From Acidisoma silvae (lineage in GTDB: Bacteria > Pseudomonadota > Alphaproteobacteria > Acetobacterales > Acetobacteraceae), in assembly GCF_020618775.1 (NCBI RefSeq), contig NZ_JAESVB010000002.1, forward strand, positions 372,001 through 436,000: a stretch of 64,000 nucleotides of DNA, written 5' to 3'. This document shows, piece by piece, positions 27,212-36,458 of the stretch. Under the pieces are notes generated by a model. The model ran no database searches. It was not told where the DNA came from and saw only the letters and a program-made list of their open reading frames with translations. Numbering within the stretch: the stretch's first letter is position 1; the number at the start of each line of letters is the position of its first letter. The position numbers and the translations under genes are program-made.

Positions 27212-29167
27212 ATGATGGCAACGAAGCCTACGACAACGGCTGAGACACCCGCGCCGGACTCCGACACCGAAACGACTCTCGATACCCAGTCGGGCGCCGT
27301 AAAGCGCCTTATCTCCAAGGGTAAAGAGCGCGGATACATCACCTTCGACGAGCTGAATGCCGTCCTTCCGCCGGAGCAGAACAGCTCCGAGCAGATCGAG
27401 GACGTGATGTCCATGCTCAGCGAGATGGGCATCCAGGTCATCGAGGGCGAGGAGAGCGAGGAAGGCGAGGCCGTCGCCGCCAAGCCGGTCGACGCCGAGG
27501 ACGAGGAAGCCTCCGAGCAGAGCGGCAATATCAATGCCGAGAGCGCCGGTCGTACCGACGATCCGGTGCGTATGTACCTGCGCGAAATGGGCAGCGTCGA
27601 GCTGCTGTCGCGCGAGGGCGAAATTGCCATCGCCAAGCGTATCGAAGCCGGCCGTGACATGATGATCGGGGGTCTGTGCGAAAGCCCGCTGACCTTCCGC
27701 GCCATCGTCGCCTGGCATGAGGCGCTGAAGGACGGCAAGATTCTGCTGCGCGACGTCATCGATCTCGAAGCAACCCAGGGCATGGGCAATCCGCCGGCCG
27801 AGGGCGAGACCGAAGGCGAGACCGACGACGCGGAACCCGCGCCGCCGCCGGCTTTCGAGGCGGCCGAGGAAAGCGACGATGAAGAGGGCGAAGGCAGCAG
27901 CCTGTCCCTCTCCGCGCTTGAGGAAAAGCTGAAGCCGGAGACGCTGGCGACCTTCGACGAGATCGAGAACCTCTACAAAAAGCTGCAAAAGGTTCAGCAC
28001 AAGCGGCTGGAATCGATCACCAGCGGCGAGGAAGTAAACCTTCGCTCGGAAAAGAGCTACGCCAAGCAGCGCGAAGAGCTGGTTGCGAAGGTGCGGCAGG
28101 TGCGTCTGCACAACAATCGCATCGAGGAGCTGGTGCTGCAGTTCAAGCAGCTCAATCAGCGCCTGACCGCACTCGAAGGCCAGCTTCTGCGCCTGGCCGA
28201 ATCCTGCAAAGTGCCGCGCGACGACTTTCTGAAAGAATATCGCGGCAACGAACTCGACCCCAACTGGCTGGAGCGTATCGGCACGCTGAAGGGCAAGGGC
28301 TGGCAGCTTTTCGTCCTGAAGCATACCGAAGGCGTTGTGGATCTGCGCGCTCAGATCGGTGGCATCGCCAATGACGCGAGCCTGCCGATCGAGGAATTCC
28401 GCCGCGTCTATATGACCGTCAGCCGTGGCGAGCGCGACAGCGCACGCGCCAAGAAGGAAATGATCGAGGCGAACCTGCGCCTCGTCATTTCCATCGCCAA
28501 AAAATACACCAATCGCGGCCTCCAATTCCTGGATCTGATTCAGGAAGGCAATATCGGCCTGATGAAGGCGGTCGATAAGTTCGAATATCGTCGCGGCTAC
28601 AAGTTCAGCACCTATGCGACCTGGTGGATCCGTCAGGCAATCACGCGCTCGATCGCCGATCAGGCCCGTACCATCCGCATTCCGGTGCATATGATCGAGA
28701 CGATCAACAAGCTTGTCCGCACCTCGCGCCAGATGCTGCACGAGATCGGCCGCGAACCGGCGCCCGAGGAACTGGCCGAGAAGCTGGGCATGCCGCTTGA
28801 AAAAGTGCGCAAGGTTCTGAAGATCGCCAAGGAACCGATCAGCCTCGAAACCCCGATCGGTGACGAGGAAGACAGCCATCTCGGTGATTTCATCGAGGAC
28901 AAGAACGCGGTCATTCCGCTGGATGCCGCGATCCAGGCCAATCTGCGCGAAGCGACGACGCGGGTTCTGTCGAGCCTCACCCCGCGTGAGGAACGCGTGC
29001 TGCGCATGCGTTTTGGTATCGGCATGAATACCGATCACACGCTGGAGGAAGTCGGCCAGCAGTTCAACGTGACGCGCGAGCGTATCCGGCAGATCGAGGC
29101 GAAGGCGCTGCGCAAGTTGAAGCATCCCAGCCGCAGCCGTAAGCTCCGCAGCTTCCTGGACGATTGA
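27212..29167 (+). CDS. rpoD: RNA polymerase primary sigma factor (sigma-70)
   Basis: 651 residues beginning at a double ATG after AAGAGG. Region 1.1 is near the N-terminus ([20 protein letters not shown]), then region 1.2 ([11 protein letters not shown], about 116-126), a long acidic non-conserved insert (about 195-240), region 2 with the -10-binding and core-binding helices ([30 protein letters not shown]), region 3, and the region 4 helix-turn-helix for -35 recognition ([20 protein letters not shown]). All are intact, so this is the housekeeping factor. Confidence 0.97.
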   Translation: MMATKPTTTAETPAPDSDTETTLDTQSGAVKRLISKGKERGYITFDELNAVLPPEQNSSEQIEDVMSMLSEMGIQVIEGEESEEGEAVAAKPVDAEDEEASEQSGNINAESAGRTDDPVRMYLREMGSVELLSREGEIAIAKRIEAGRDMMIGGLCESPLTFRAIVAWHEALKDGKILLRDVIDLEATQGMGNPPAEGETEGETDDAEPAPPPAFEAAEESDDEEGEGSSLSLSALEEKLKPETLATFDEIENLYKKLQKVQHKRLESITSGEEVNLRSEKSYAKQREELVAKVRQVRLHNNRIEELVLQFKQLNQRLTALEGQLLRLAESCKVPRDDFLKEYRGNELDPNWLERIGTLKGKGWQLFVLKHTEGVVDLRAQIGGIANDASLPIEEFRRVYMTVSRGERDSARAKKEMIEANLRLVISIAKKYTNRGLQFLDLIQEGNIGLMKAVDKFEYRRGYKFSTYATWWIRQAITRSIADQARTIRIPVHMIETINKLVRTSRQMLHEIGREPAPEELAEKLGMPLEKVRKVLKIAKEPISLETPIGDEEDSHLGDFIEDKNAVIPLDAAIQANLREATTRVLSSLTPREERVLRMRFGIGMNTDHTLEEVGQQFNVTRERIRQIEAKALRKLKHPSRSRKLRSFLDD

Positions 29168-29262
29168 TGGTACTGGGCGGGATGTTGGGCAAGGTGCGTG
29201 GAAGCGGACCACGGGAAAGCGATGCCGTGACGCGGGTTGGCGTCACGGTCACCTTTCTCCGC

Positions 29263-29775
29263 ATGACGGAACGCCCGACATCGCCCGTACCTCAGCTGCC
29301 GCCCAATGCGACGGTGCGGCAGTGGCGGGCGCCGAGCAACGACGCCTATCGCGATCTGCAGATGAAGGTGGGCCATCCCTATCTATGGTGGCTGCGCCGC
29401 GTCATGCCGGAGGCGGAACTGGCCGCGATCCTGCGCAATCCGCAGCTTGCCATCAATGTTCTCTATATCGATGACAATCCCGCCGGTTTCTACGAGCTGG
29501 ATGCCGGGCATTGGCCCTTCATCAATCTCAATTATTTCGGCCTGATGCCGCATGCCGTCGGGCGCGGGCTGGGCAGCGCCTTCCTGCGCCATGCGGTGGA
29601 GAATGCCTGGTCCGGCCCCATTCGCGGCATGACGGTCAATACCTGCACGGCCGACCATCCCCGCGCCCTGCCGGCCTATGAGCGTGCCGGCTTCAGCCGC
29701 ACCCGCGCCATCAAGGAAATCTGGTCGATCCCGGATCGCCTCGGCTTTACCATTCCCGATCACCTAAAGGTCTGA
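29263..29775 (+). CDS. GNAT-family N-acetyltransferase
   Basis: 170 residues from the ATG at 29263; the frame opens earlier (TTG 29164, ATG 29167, touching the rpoD stop), so the start is uncertain. The acetyl-CoA loop is the variant GLMPHAVGRGLGSAFL (about 98-113), followed by a late VNTCTADHPRALPAYERAGF segment typical of GNAT enzymes. Substrate unknown. It sits between rpoD and a glycosyltransferase gene 8 bp downstream and is probably a tail of that operon. Confidence 0.82.
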   Translation: MTERPTSPVPQLPPNATVRQWRAPSNDAYRDLQMKVGHPYLWWLRRVMPEAELAAILRNPQLAINVLYIDDNPAGFYELDAGHWPFINLNYFGLMPHAVGRGLGSAFLRHAVENAWSGPIRGMTVNTCTADHPRALPAYERAGFSRTRAIKEIWSIPDRLGFTIPDHLKV

Positions 29776-29783
29776 TCTCGCCC

Positions 29784-30824
29784 ATGGCTATCACGTGGTT
29801 CGTTCCGGGTAATTATCCGCCGACGACCGGTGCCATCGTCTATGACGGCAAGATCGCGGCGGAACTTTCGGCGCGGGGCCAGACGATCAGTTTCGTGCCG
29901 ATTGCCGGCCGGCACACCTGGCCGGATGACGCGGCCCGGCACAGTGCCGCGCATTGCCTGAAGGCCGCGCAGACCACCGGTGGACAGCTCGTCATCGACG
30001 GGTTTTGCCTCTACGCCTTCGCCGATCTGGGCGCCGAGCTGAAGGCCGCCGGCGCCATCGGCATGATCCATCACCCGATGTCCTTCGAGCCTGATCTGAC
30101 CGCCGCGCAGCACGCCTTCTATGCCGCGACGGAGGCAAGCCTGCTGCCTCTGCTCACCCGCATCGCGGTGCCGAGCGACGCAGTCGCCGCACAGCTTGCG
30201 ACCCTGCCGGCGGTGTCGGCGGACAAGGTGACCGTCATCACGCCGGGCCTGCCGGATGCGCCGCGTAGCCGGGGCACTGAAGGTGCCGGCTGCCATCTGC
30301 TGGCCGTCGCCAGCCCGATCCCCCGCAAAGGCTATGAGACCGTTCTGAGAGCCTTGCAACCGCTACAGGATCTCGACTGGCGGCTGACCATTTGCGGCGA
30401 CCGCACCATCGACCCCGCCCATAGCGCGACCTTGCAGGCCCTGGCCGAAGAACCGGGTCTTGCCGGCCGCATCACCTTCACCGGCCCCTGCGCGCCCGCC
30501 GATTTCGAGTCGCTTTGGGCCGGCGCTGATATCTTCGTCTCCGGCAGCAGCTATGAGGGCTATGGCATGGCGGTCGCGGAAGCGGTGCGGCGCGGCCTGC
30601 CGCTGGCCGTCACGAAAGGTGCGGCGACGCCCGACGTTATTCCGGCCGGCGGCAGCGTCGTGGTGGACGTCGGCGACGCTATGCAATTGTCGAAAGGCCT
30701 ACGCCGGCTGATCTTCGATCGCGCCGTGCGGCAAAGTCTGAGCGACGCCGCTTGGGCCGCGGGCCGCCGATTGCCCAGCTGGGCCGATCAGGCAGGACGT
30801 TTCGCGACCTTACTGGATCGCTGA
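29784..30824 (+). CDS. Glycosyltransferase family 4 protein
   Basis: 346 residues, GT-B fold. N-terminal start ITWFVPGNYPPTTGAIVYDG; C-terminal nucleotide-sugar domain from about 165 (LLAVASPIPRKGYETVLRAL, then FVSGSSYEGYGMAVAEAVRRG, which carries the E-x7-E signature of GT4 retaining enzymes). It transfers a sugar to an unknown acceptor. A single isolated member with no polysaccharide cluster nearby. The transcript ends at the strong terminator at 30889. Confidence 0.86.
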   Translation: MAITWFVPGNYPPTTGAIVYDGKIAAELSARGQTISFVPIAGRHTWPDDAARHSAAHCLKAAQTTGGQLVIDGFCLYAFADLGAELKAAGAIGMIHHPMSFEPDLTAAQHAFYAATEASLLPLLTRIAVPSDAVAAQLATLPAVSADKVTVITPGLPDAPRSRGTEGAGCHLLAVASPIPRKGYETVLRALQPLQDLDWRLTICGDRTIDPAHSATLQALAEEPGLAGRITFTGPCAPADFESLWAGADIFVSGSSYEGYGMAVAEAVRRGLPLAVTKGAATPDVIPAGGSVVVDVGDAMQLSKGLRRLIFDRAVRQSLSDAAWAAGRRLPSWADQAGRFATLLDR

Positions 30825-30888
30825 CCTGGCGCCTGGCGCCTGTCGACGCGCCGCATAGGGTGACTGCACAATCTCAATTGCCCTAAAT

Positions 30889-30926
30889 AAAAAAGGCCGG
30901 CCGATGATCATCGGCCGGCCTTTTTT
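30889..30926. terminator. Bidirectional terminator, 26-bp perfect palindrome flanked by A6/T6
   Basis: AAAAAA, then a self-complementary GC core (GGCCGGCC ... GGCCGGCC centred on TGATCA, 30895-30920), then TTTTTT. It serves the convergent glycosyltransferase and histone-like genes. Confidence 0.92.
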
Positions 30927-30943
30927 CGTCTTGGAAGGACCGA

Positions 30944-31975
30944 TTACTCTTCGGTATCGGCTTCCGGCGTCGCGGTCTCGACGGGCGATTCCACCGGGCT
31001 TTCCACGGCGGCCGCCGGCGTCACTTCCTTCGGCTTGCGCGGACGGCGGATCTTCTTCTCGACAACCGGCGGCAGCACCGGCGTTTCGACGACCGGCGTC
31101 ACAGCGGCTGCCGGACGGCGACCACGGGTAGCCTTCACAACCGGTGCCTTGACCTTGCGGGTCGTCGCCGGCTTGCGCACGACGGGCTTGCGCGCGGTCG
31201 TCGCGGTCTTGCGGGCGGTGGCCGGGGTGCGCGTGGCAGCGGCGGCCTTGCGCGTCGTCGTCGCGACCTTGCGGGTCGTCGCGGCCGGCTTGCGCGCGAC
31301 AGGCGTCTTGCGCGCGGTCGTCGCGGTCTTGCGGGCCGGCGTTGCCTTCGCAGCCGGAGCGCGCTTCGCGGCAACGGCAGAGGACTTGCGCGCCGTCGTC
31401 TTCGTCACCGCCGTCTTGGCGGTCTTCGTCGCGGCCGGCTTGCGCGCGGTCGTGGTCTTCGTCGCGCGGACCGGCGTCTTCACGGTCTTCACGGCTTTCA
31501 CCGTCTTTGCCGGCTTCACCGTCTTTGCCGTCTTCACGGCCTTCACCGGCTTCGCGACCTTGGTGGCGCGGACAGGCGTCTTCACCGCACGGGTCGTCTT
31601 GGCGGCGGCCTTCGTCGCACGAACCGGCGCCTTCACGGTCTTCACCGTCTTAGCCGCAACCGTCTTCTTCGCGGCAGCGCGGACCGGCGTCTTCACCGTC
31701 TTGGCGGCGGCCTTCGTCGCACGAACCGGAGCCTTCACCGTCTTCGTCGTCTTGGCCGCAGCCTTCGTTGCGCGGACAGGCGCCTTCACGGTCTTGGCAG
31801 CGGTCTTCGTGATCTTCGCCGCAACGGGCTTGGCGGCCGCGGTCTTACGGGCCGTCGTGGTGCGGGCGGCAACAGCGCGCTTCACGGGCGCGCGGCGGGC
31901 CGGCGCACGAACGGCAAGAGCCTGGCTGCGCGGGGCAGAACCCGTTTCGCCCTGTTTATCGTTACTCAATGTCAT
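30944..31975 (-). CDS. Histone H1-like Lys/Ala-rich DNA-binding protein
   Basis: 343 residues of extremely low complexity. Residues ~40-190 repeat units such as APVRATKAAAKTVK and KTPVRATK; residues ~190-290 switch to TTARKPAAT-type units; a Pro-rich stretch and an acidic tail (VESPVESPVETATPEADTEE) end the protein. This is the make-up of bacterial H1-like proteins (Hc1/AlgP-like), which coat and condense DNA. AAGGAG lies only one base before the ATG but seven bases before an in-frame TTG at 31969, so the TTG may be the true start. Long repeats make the region prone to length changes. Confidence 0.82.
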   Translation of the reverse strand: MTLSNDKQGETGSAPRSQALAVRAPARRAPVKRAVAARTTTARKTAAAKPVAAKITKTAAKTVKAPVRATKAAAKTTKTVKAPVRATKAAAKTVKTPVRAAAKKTVAAKTVKTVKAPVRATKAAAKTTRAVKTPVRATKVAKPVKAVKTAKTVKPAKTVKAVKTVKTPVRATKTTTARKPAATKTAKTAVTKTTARKSSAVAAKRAPAAKATPARKTATTARKTPVARKPAATTRKVATTTRKAAAATRTPATARKTATTARKPVVRKPATTRKVKAPVVKATRGRRPAAAVTPVVETPVLPPVVEKKIRRPRKPKEVTPAAAVESPVESPVETATPEADTEE

Positions 31976-32775
31976 TCTCCTTCTGTCTCAGATTGGCTTG
32001 ATTTCAGTCGGATGGAGAAAGTTCCATCCGCCACTCGTTTCTTCAAAAATGGCGCGCACTGCTTTGGCACTGGGCAAGGCTCGCTTTCACGTTTCATCGC
32101 GGCGAAGATGTCAGGCTCGGATAAATGAACCCGAGTGATGACTGACGAAGCCCACCGCGCGACATGGCATCATGCCGATGCGTTACCACCTGATAGCTTA
32201 GTCCCCCTCAACCTGCCGACCAGCACGCCCCATTTGCGACTCGCGTTTCAGTACGGCTTTTTCGCTATCTCAAGTCTTGAATCAAACTGTCAAGAAAAAG
32301 ACGATAAAACTATCAGCGAATTTACAATTTATTTCGTAACGGCAGTGGCTGATCTGAAGGACAGCCCAAGCAGGACGGGTCAACCAAGCAGGATCGGATC
32401 CGGATTTCCTCTGACACCATCATCAACCTTCTCTCTTCTTCCCGTGCCGGGCGCACTGAAAGTCAAGCGGCGGCCGGTTCTGCCGCACCGCGCCACCGCA
32501 GGGCTGCCATTCCCTGTCCATGCGGGTCTGAAAATGCCCGGCCGACACGCAAGTGATCGGGACGAAAGCCCCGCAACCGATTCGGATGCGGCATTTCGTG
32601 TTCTTGGATGCTATGAAACACGCAGGGCCTTGCCCGATGACCGCAGCAGATTTCACCAACTGAACCATTCGCATCACAGTGTTCGCGCCATGACCGATCC
32701 TGTCTTCGACACGCTCCGGATTTTGCATGCGACCAGACACCAAAGCGCGTGCGCGGCAGGCATTGAGTCAGTTGC
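31976..32775. other. Intergenic stretch of 800 bp with no convincing gene
   Basis: Open frames on both strands here (plus 32135-32779, minus 32423-32743) show mixed composition and no recognisable domain. An AT-rich patch at about 32260-32340 stands out. On its minus strand TTGACA (32293-32288) and GATAGC (32269-32264), 18 bp apart, form a possible promoter pointing to the histone-like gene, with a leader near 280 nt. A small RNA is possible but not shown. Confidence 0.5.
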
Positions 32776-33291
32776 ATGACTGTTTCTTTAGTCCCCTCCC
32801 CGCGTCTGTCGCTTATCCGTCTTGAAGATGGCATGGCGCGCCATCTGCCGGCGCTGATCGAAGCCGATCGCGCACAGGCGATCATCGACCTGGAAACGGC
32901 CAATTATTTCGCACCGCTCGATGCAGGACCCGGGCCTTTCGTATTAGCACTCTCGCTGCGCGACGGTCGGCTGCTGTTCGACATTCGTGACGAGGACGGC
33001 AATCCTGTCGCCCTGATCGGTCTTGCACTTGGCCCGTTCCGCCGCCTTATCAAGGACTATGGGCTCATGCTCGACAGTTATGCGGCCGCCATTCAGGACG
33101 GCCGGGAGGTTCGCATTCAGGCCATCGATATGGGACGGCGCGGGCTGCATAATGAAGGGGCCGCCCTGGTCGCCGCGCGGCTTGCCAGCAAGGTCACGAT
33201 TGACCATGACACCGCGCGACGTCTTTTCACGCTCGTCACAGTCCTGCATCACCGCGTTACCGGACCATCAGCGCAAAGTCACACACCATGA
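32776..33291 (+). CDS. UPF0262 family protein
   Basis: 171 residues. Matches the alphaproteobacterial UPF0262 family, notably the [19 protein letters not shown] segment (about 95-113) and the near-invariant [15 protein letters not shown] and [15 protein letters not shown]. Function unknown. In many relatives it lies near hisD and infA, but here its stop overlaps the mtnA start by 4 bp (ATGA), so the two are translated together. Confidence 0.9.
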   Translation: MTVSLVPSPRLSLIRLEDGMARHLPALIEADRAQAIIDLETANYFAPLDAGPGPFVLALSLRDGRLLFDIRDEDGNPVALIGLALGPFRRLIKDYGLMLDSYAAAIQDGREVRIQAIDMGRRGLHNEGAALVAARLASKVTIDHDTARRLFTLVTVLHHRVTGPSAQSHTP

Positions 33292-34373
33292 AGATTGACG
33301 GCATCTCCTATCGCAGCATCTGGCTGGATGACGACGGCTGGGCCGTACGCATCATCGACCAGACCAAACTTCCCTGGTCGCTCGACATCCTGCGCATCGC
33401 GACGGTGGACGAGATGGCCGTCGCCATCAGCACCATGCAGGTGCGCGGCGCGCCGCTGATCGGCGCTTCCGCCGCCTACGGCCTGTGCCTCGCGCTGCGC
33501 GTCGATGCCTCGACCGACGCGATGGAACGTGATGCCGCCATGCTCGCCGCCACGCGGCCGACGGCGGTCAATCTGAAATGGGCCATCGACCGCATGCTGG
33601 AACGGCTGCGCAATACCCGCGTGGAAGAGCGTGTCGCCACCGCCTACGCGGAAGCGGCCGCGATTGCGGATGAGGATGTGGCGCAGAACGAAGCCATCGG
33701 CCGGCATGGTCTGGAACTGATCCGCGCGGCGCAGAAGCCGGGACAGCGCGTCAATATCCTGACGCATTGCAATGCCGGCTGGATCGCGACAGTCGACTGG
33801 GGCACCGCGCTCGCGCCGATCTACATGGCCTTCAATGAAGGGATCGACGTGCATGTCTGGGTGGATGAAACCCGCCCGCGCAATCAGGGCGCGTCGCTCA
33901 CCGCCTGGGAACTGGGCAGCCACGGCGTGCCGCATACGGTGATCGCCGACAATGCCGGCGGCCATCTCATGCAGCATGGCGATGTCGATCTTGTCATCGT
34001 CGGCACCGACCGCGTCACGCGCGGCGGCGATGTCGCGAACAAGATCGGCACCTATCTCAAGGCGCTGGCGGCTCATGACAACGGCATCCCCTTCTGGGTG
34101 GCGCTGCCGTCGACCACCATCGACTGGACCATCACGGATGGCGTCAGGGAAATTCCGATCGAGGAGCGGTCCGCCGCCGAGGTCACGCGGATGACGGGTC
34201 AAACCGCTGACGGCAGCCTCGCCACCATCCAGGTGACGCCGCCCGGCAGCGGCGCCGCCAACCCGGCTTTCGATGTCACGCCGGCACGCCTTGTCACCGG
34301 CATGATCACCGAACGCGGGCGCTGCGCGGCCAGCCCCGAAGGGCTGCTGTCGCTTTTCCCCGAACGCGCCTGA
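33288..34373 (+). CDS. mtnA: Methylthioribose-1-phosphate isomerase
   Basis: 361 residues, eIF2B-like fold. It converts 5-methylthioribose 1-phosphate to the ribulose form in methionine salvage. Key segments: [17 protein letters not shown] (about 47-63), [16 protein letters not shown] with the catalytic Cys (about 159-174), [19 protein letters not shown], and [19 protein letters not shown] with the catalytic Asp (about 238-256). No other mtn genes are next to it. Confidence 0.95.
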   Translation: MKIDGISYRSIWLDDDGWAVRIIDQTKLPWSLDILRIATVDEMAVAISTMQVRGAPLIGASAAYGLCLALRVDASTDAMERDAAMLAATRPTAVNLKWAIDRMLERLRNTRVEERVATAYAEAAAIADEDVAQNEAIGRHGLELIRAAQKPGQRVNILTHCNAGWIATVDWGTALAPIYMAFNEGIDVHVWVDETRPRNQGASLTAWELGSHGVPHTVIADNAGGHLMQHGDVDLVIVGTDRVTRGGDVANKIGTYLKALAAHDNGIPFWVALPSTTIDWTITDGVREIPIEERSAAEVTRMTGQTADGSLATIQVTPPGSGAANPAFDVTPARLVTGMITERGRCAASPEGLLSLFPERA

Positions 34374-34389
34374 GGCTCGGCGCGCAGGC

Positions 34390-35256
34390 ATGAGGAAAGC
34401 GGCTCTTGGTCTGACCCTCGCGGCCGTCGCTCTGACAGCCTGCGCGCATAAGCAGACGACAACCACCTTGAAGGGCGGCTGGGTCTCGCCGCCCTCCTTG
34501 GCGACCTGCACGGCACAGTCGGATGACGGGCAGGAACCGCCCTTCATCCGCAATTGCTTCGGCAATTTCGACCGTGCCTCGGCCGTCGCCATCGCCTTTG
34601 CCGAATGGCGGGCCTGGGGCCAGGTCGTCTATGACGCTGATCCGAAGGATGAAGGCCCGGTCGACCCCGATACCAAGGCAGAGCGCCAGCCGGGTTTCTG
34701 GCAGCGCGTCGGGCTCTATTGGTGGCTCGGCATGAACGAGAGCAATCCGACCGCAGGCTGGACGGGCGAGCATGATGCGTCCGGCGTCATGTTCTCGCCC
34801 GACGTCGACGGCAGTTTCGCCTGGTCCGCCGCTTTCATCTCCTTCGTCATGCGCATGGCCGGCGCAGGCCCCGCCTTTCCCTATTCCGAATCACACAGCG
34901 TCTATATCAACGCGGCGGTGGCGGAGACGCAGAGCCATCTCGGGCAATATGCGATCCAGGCGGAAGCGCCCGATGCCTATGCGCCGGTGGTGGGTGATCT
35001 TATCTGCTTCGGGCGCGAGGGCGCGGCCGATCTGACCTACGCGCAATTGCCGGCCGGCCGCTATACCAGCCATTGCGGCCTCGTCGTCGCGAAAGCGCCC
35101 GACCAGATCAGCATCATCGGCGGCAATGTCGAAGATGCCGTGGCCCTCACCCATGTTCCGGTCACCGACCAGGGATTGCTGGCCGGGCCGGACGGCACCG
35201 TGCTCGACACGCGCTATCCCTGGATGGTCGTCATTCGCGTCGCCTATAATCAATAG
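34390..35256 (+). CDS. DUF2272 lipoprotein
   Basis: 288 residues. A lipoprotein signal peptide ends at LTACAHK, with the lipidated Cys near residue 18. The remainder matches DUF2272: WSAAFISFVMRMAGAG (about 138-153), YSESHSVYINAAV, PVVGDLICFGR and the SHCGLVVAKA stretch, which recalls CHAP/NlpC-type folds with a Cys/His pair. A cell-wall hydrolase-like role is possible but unproven. It lies 16 bp after mtnA. Confidence 0.78.
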   Translation: MRKAALGLTLAAVALTACAHKQTTTTLKGGWVSPPSLATCTAQSDDGQEPPFIRNCFGNFDRASAVAIAFAEWRAWGQVVYDADPKDEGPVDPDTKAERQPGFWQRVGLYWWLGMNESNPTAGWTGEHDASGVMFSPDVDGSFAWSAAFISFVMRMAGAGPAFPYSESHSVYINAAVAETQSHLGQYAIQAEAPDAYAPVVGDLICFGREGAADLTYAQLPAGRYTSHCGLVVAKAPDQISIIGGNVEDAVALTHVPVTDQGLLAGPDGTVLDTRYPWMVVIRVAYNQ

Positions 35257-35300
35257 GCGAAGCAGCGGCGTTTCGTGTCTGTCGGGCTTTCATCGAAGTA

Positions 35301-35377
35301 GCGTCATTCCCGCGACGCGGGAATCTACTGCGCGGGCGCCCAAGCAAGAAGATCCCGGGTCAAGCCCGGGATGACGC
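35301..35377. repeat. Paired palindromic repeat (REP-like), also likely a terminator
   Basis: Ends are inverted (GCGTCAT ... ATGACGC). Two hairpins lie inside: ATTCCCGC-GAC-GCGGGAAT (about 35306-35324) and ATCCCGGG-TCAAG-CCCGGGAT. This GTCAT-CCCGGG style of repeat is common in alphaproteobacterial genomes between convergent genes, as here. Only one copy was noticed in the window. Confidence 0.75.
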
Positions 35378-35403
35378 ATTCACTCGATGAAGGTCTGCCA
35401 AAA

Positions 35404-35949
35404 TCAGATCGGCTTGCCTTCGCTGCTGGCCCAGCGCGCCATCAGCGCGTTGCTGGGCAGGGACTTGTCGGCAACCTTGGCCGCCGTCTCGGCACCCGCG
35501 ACCGGCAGTCCTGCGGGATCAAGCAGGCCCACCTGCACCAGAACAGTCGCCTGATCCCAGTAGATATGCTCATGCACCAGCTTGTCGCCCTGGAACTGCA
35601 CGATGGCGACCGCCGGAATATCGATCTGCCGGCCCGTGGGCGCAACACCCGGCAGAAGCCAGTCGATCTCCGTCGTATGGGTAAAATGCATGATGAATTC
35701 ATCGACAATGCGATCCTCGCCCACCGTCCGGCTGATCGAGGTCAGACGGAAGTCGGGCGGATTGCCGCTGATGAAGTGATATTTGTAGAAACGCTTGAGC
35801 TGATCATGACCGACGCCGCCGGTCATGGTCGGGATGTGATTGACATAGGGTTGGGCGACCATCGTCGCCATGGTCGCATCGACGTCGCGCGTCGCGAATT
35901 CGTGCCGGCAATGCTCTTCCCATAGGGCGACAAGATCGGGCTTTGTCAT
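35404..35949 (-). CDS. SnoaL-like / NTF2-fold ester cyclase-type protein
   Basis: 181 residues, NTF2-like cone fold: WEEHCRHEFATRDVDATMAT at the start, NHIPTMTGGVG, and VQFQGDKLVHEHIYWDQATVL near the end, a pattern of polyketide-cyclase-like SnoaL proteins. Substrate and reaction unknown. It follows the rhodanese gene with a 23-bp gap on the same strand and may be co-transcribed. Confidence 0.8.
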   Translation of the reverse strand: MTKPDLVALWEEHCRHEFATRDVDATMATMVAQPYVNHIPTMTGGVGHDQLKRFYKYHFISGNPPDFRLTSISRTVGEDRIVDEFIMHFTHTTEIDWLLPGVAPTGRQIDIPAVAIVQFQGDKLVHEHIYWDQATVLVQVGLLDPAGLPVAGAETAAKVADKSLPSNALMARWASSEGKPI

Positions 35950-35972
35950 GGTCGTCCTCCCGCCTGCGATAA

Positions 35973-36383
35973 TTAGCGCTGCTGCCAGGGCAGGCCCTGG
36001 GCCTTCCAGCCGCCGACCTTGCCGCGATGCCCTTCGGGGTCCAGCGGCCCTTCGAACCCATCGGCGATGTTATAAACCTGGGTGAAGCCCGCCGCTGCTG
36101 CCGCCTGGGCTGCCGCCAGGCTGCGCGCGCCGCTGCGGCACAGGAAGTAGATCGGCGTCTCAGGCGTCAGCCCAGCCTCGCGCAGATGGTCCAGGAAGCC
36201 GCCATTGCGCTGCATGGTGGGATAGACCTGCCAGGGGATCAGCACCGGCTCACGCCCCAGGCTGTGCAGATCGGGAATGCCGACGAAATTCCACTCGGCA
36301 TCGGTCCGCACGTCGCAAACCTGAGCCTTGGGGTCGGCCACCAGGGCGTCCCAAACCTTGCCGGGTTCGATATCTTCGATCAT
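35973..36383 (-). CDS. Single-domain rhodanese
   Basis: 136 residues. The active-site Cys is in YFLCRSGARSLAAAQ (about 86), preceded by QVCDVRTDAEWNFVGIP and followed by VYNIADGFEGPLD. Such proteins move sulfane sulfur. It is divergent from cysK (75-bp gap), which fits a sulfur-metabolism pair. The acceptor is unknown. Confidence 0.9.
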   Translation of the reverse strand: MIEDIEPGKVWDALVADPKAQVCDVRTDAEWNFVGIPDLHSLGREPVLIPWQVYPTMQRNGGFLDHLREAGLTPETPIYFLCRSGARSLAAAQAAAAAGFTQVYNIADGFEGPLDPEGHRGKVGGWKAQGLPWQQR

Positions 36384-36458
36384 GTGTGTCCTCGGACGGT
36401 TAAACAGGCTTCAGAAGGCCGCTTGTGCCGGCAGTTGGCAAGGGTCGGAGATCAGCGC

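Noticed and set aside
27146-29212. 688-codon frame antisense to rpoD
   Set aside because: Shadow of the sigma factor's codon bias.
31140-31900. Repeats resembling a CRISPR array
   Set aside because: They are in-frame codon repeats of the histone-like gene, with variable length and no unique spacers.
31035-32138. Hydrophobic 367-codon frame antisense to the histone-like gene
   Set aside because: Its repeats mirror the Lys/Ala repeats; Val/Phe/Ala-rich only because of antisense codon pairing.
32423-32743. 106-codon minus frame in the same gap
   Set aside because: No recognisable motif and no ribosome-binding site.
32135-32779. 214-codon plus frame before UPF0262
   Set aside because: No domain, odd composition, overlaps a non-coding AT-rich patch.
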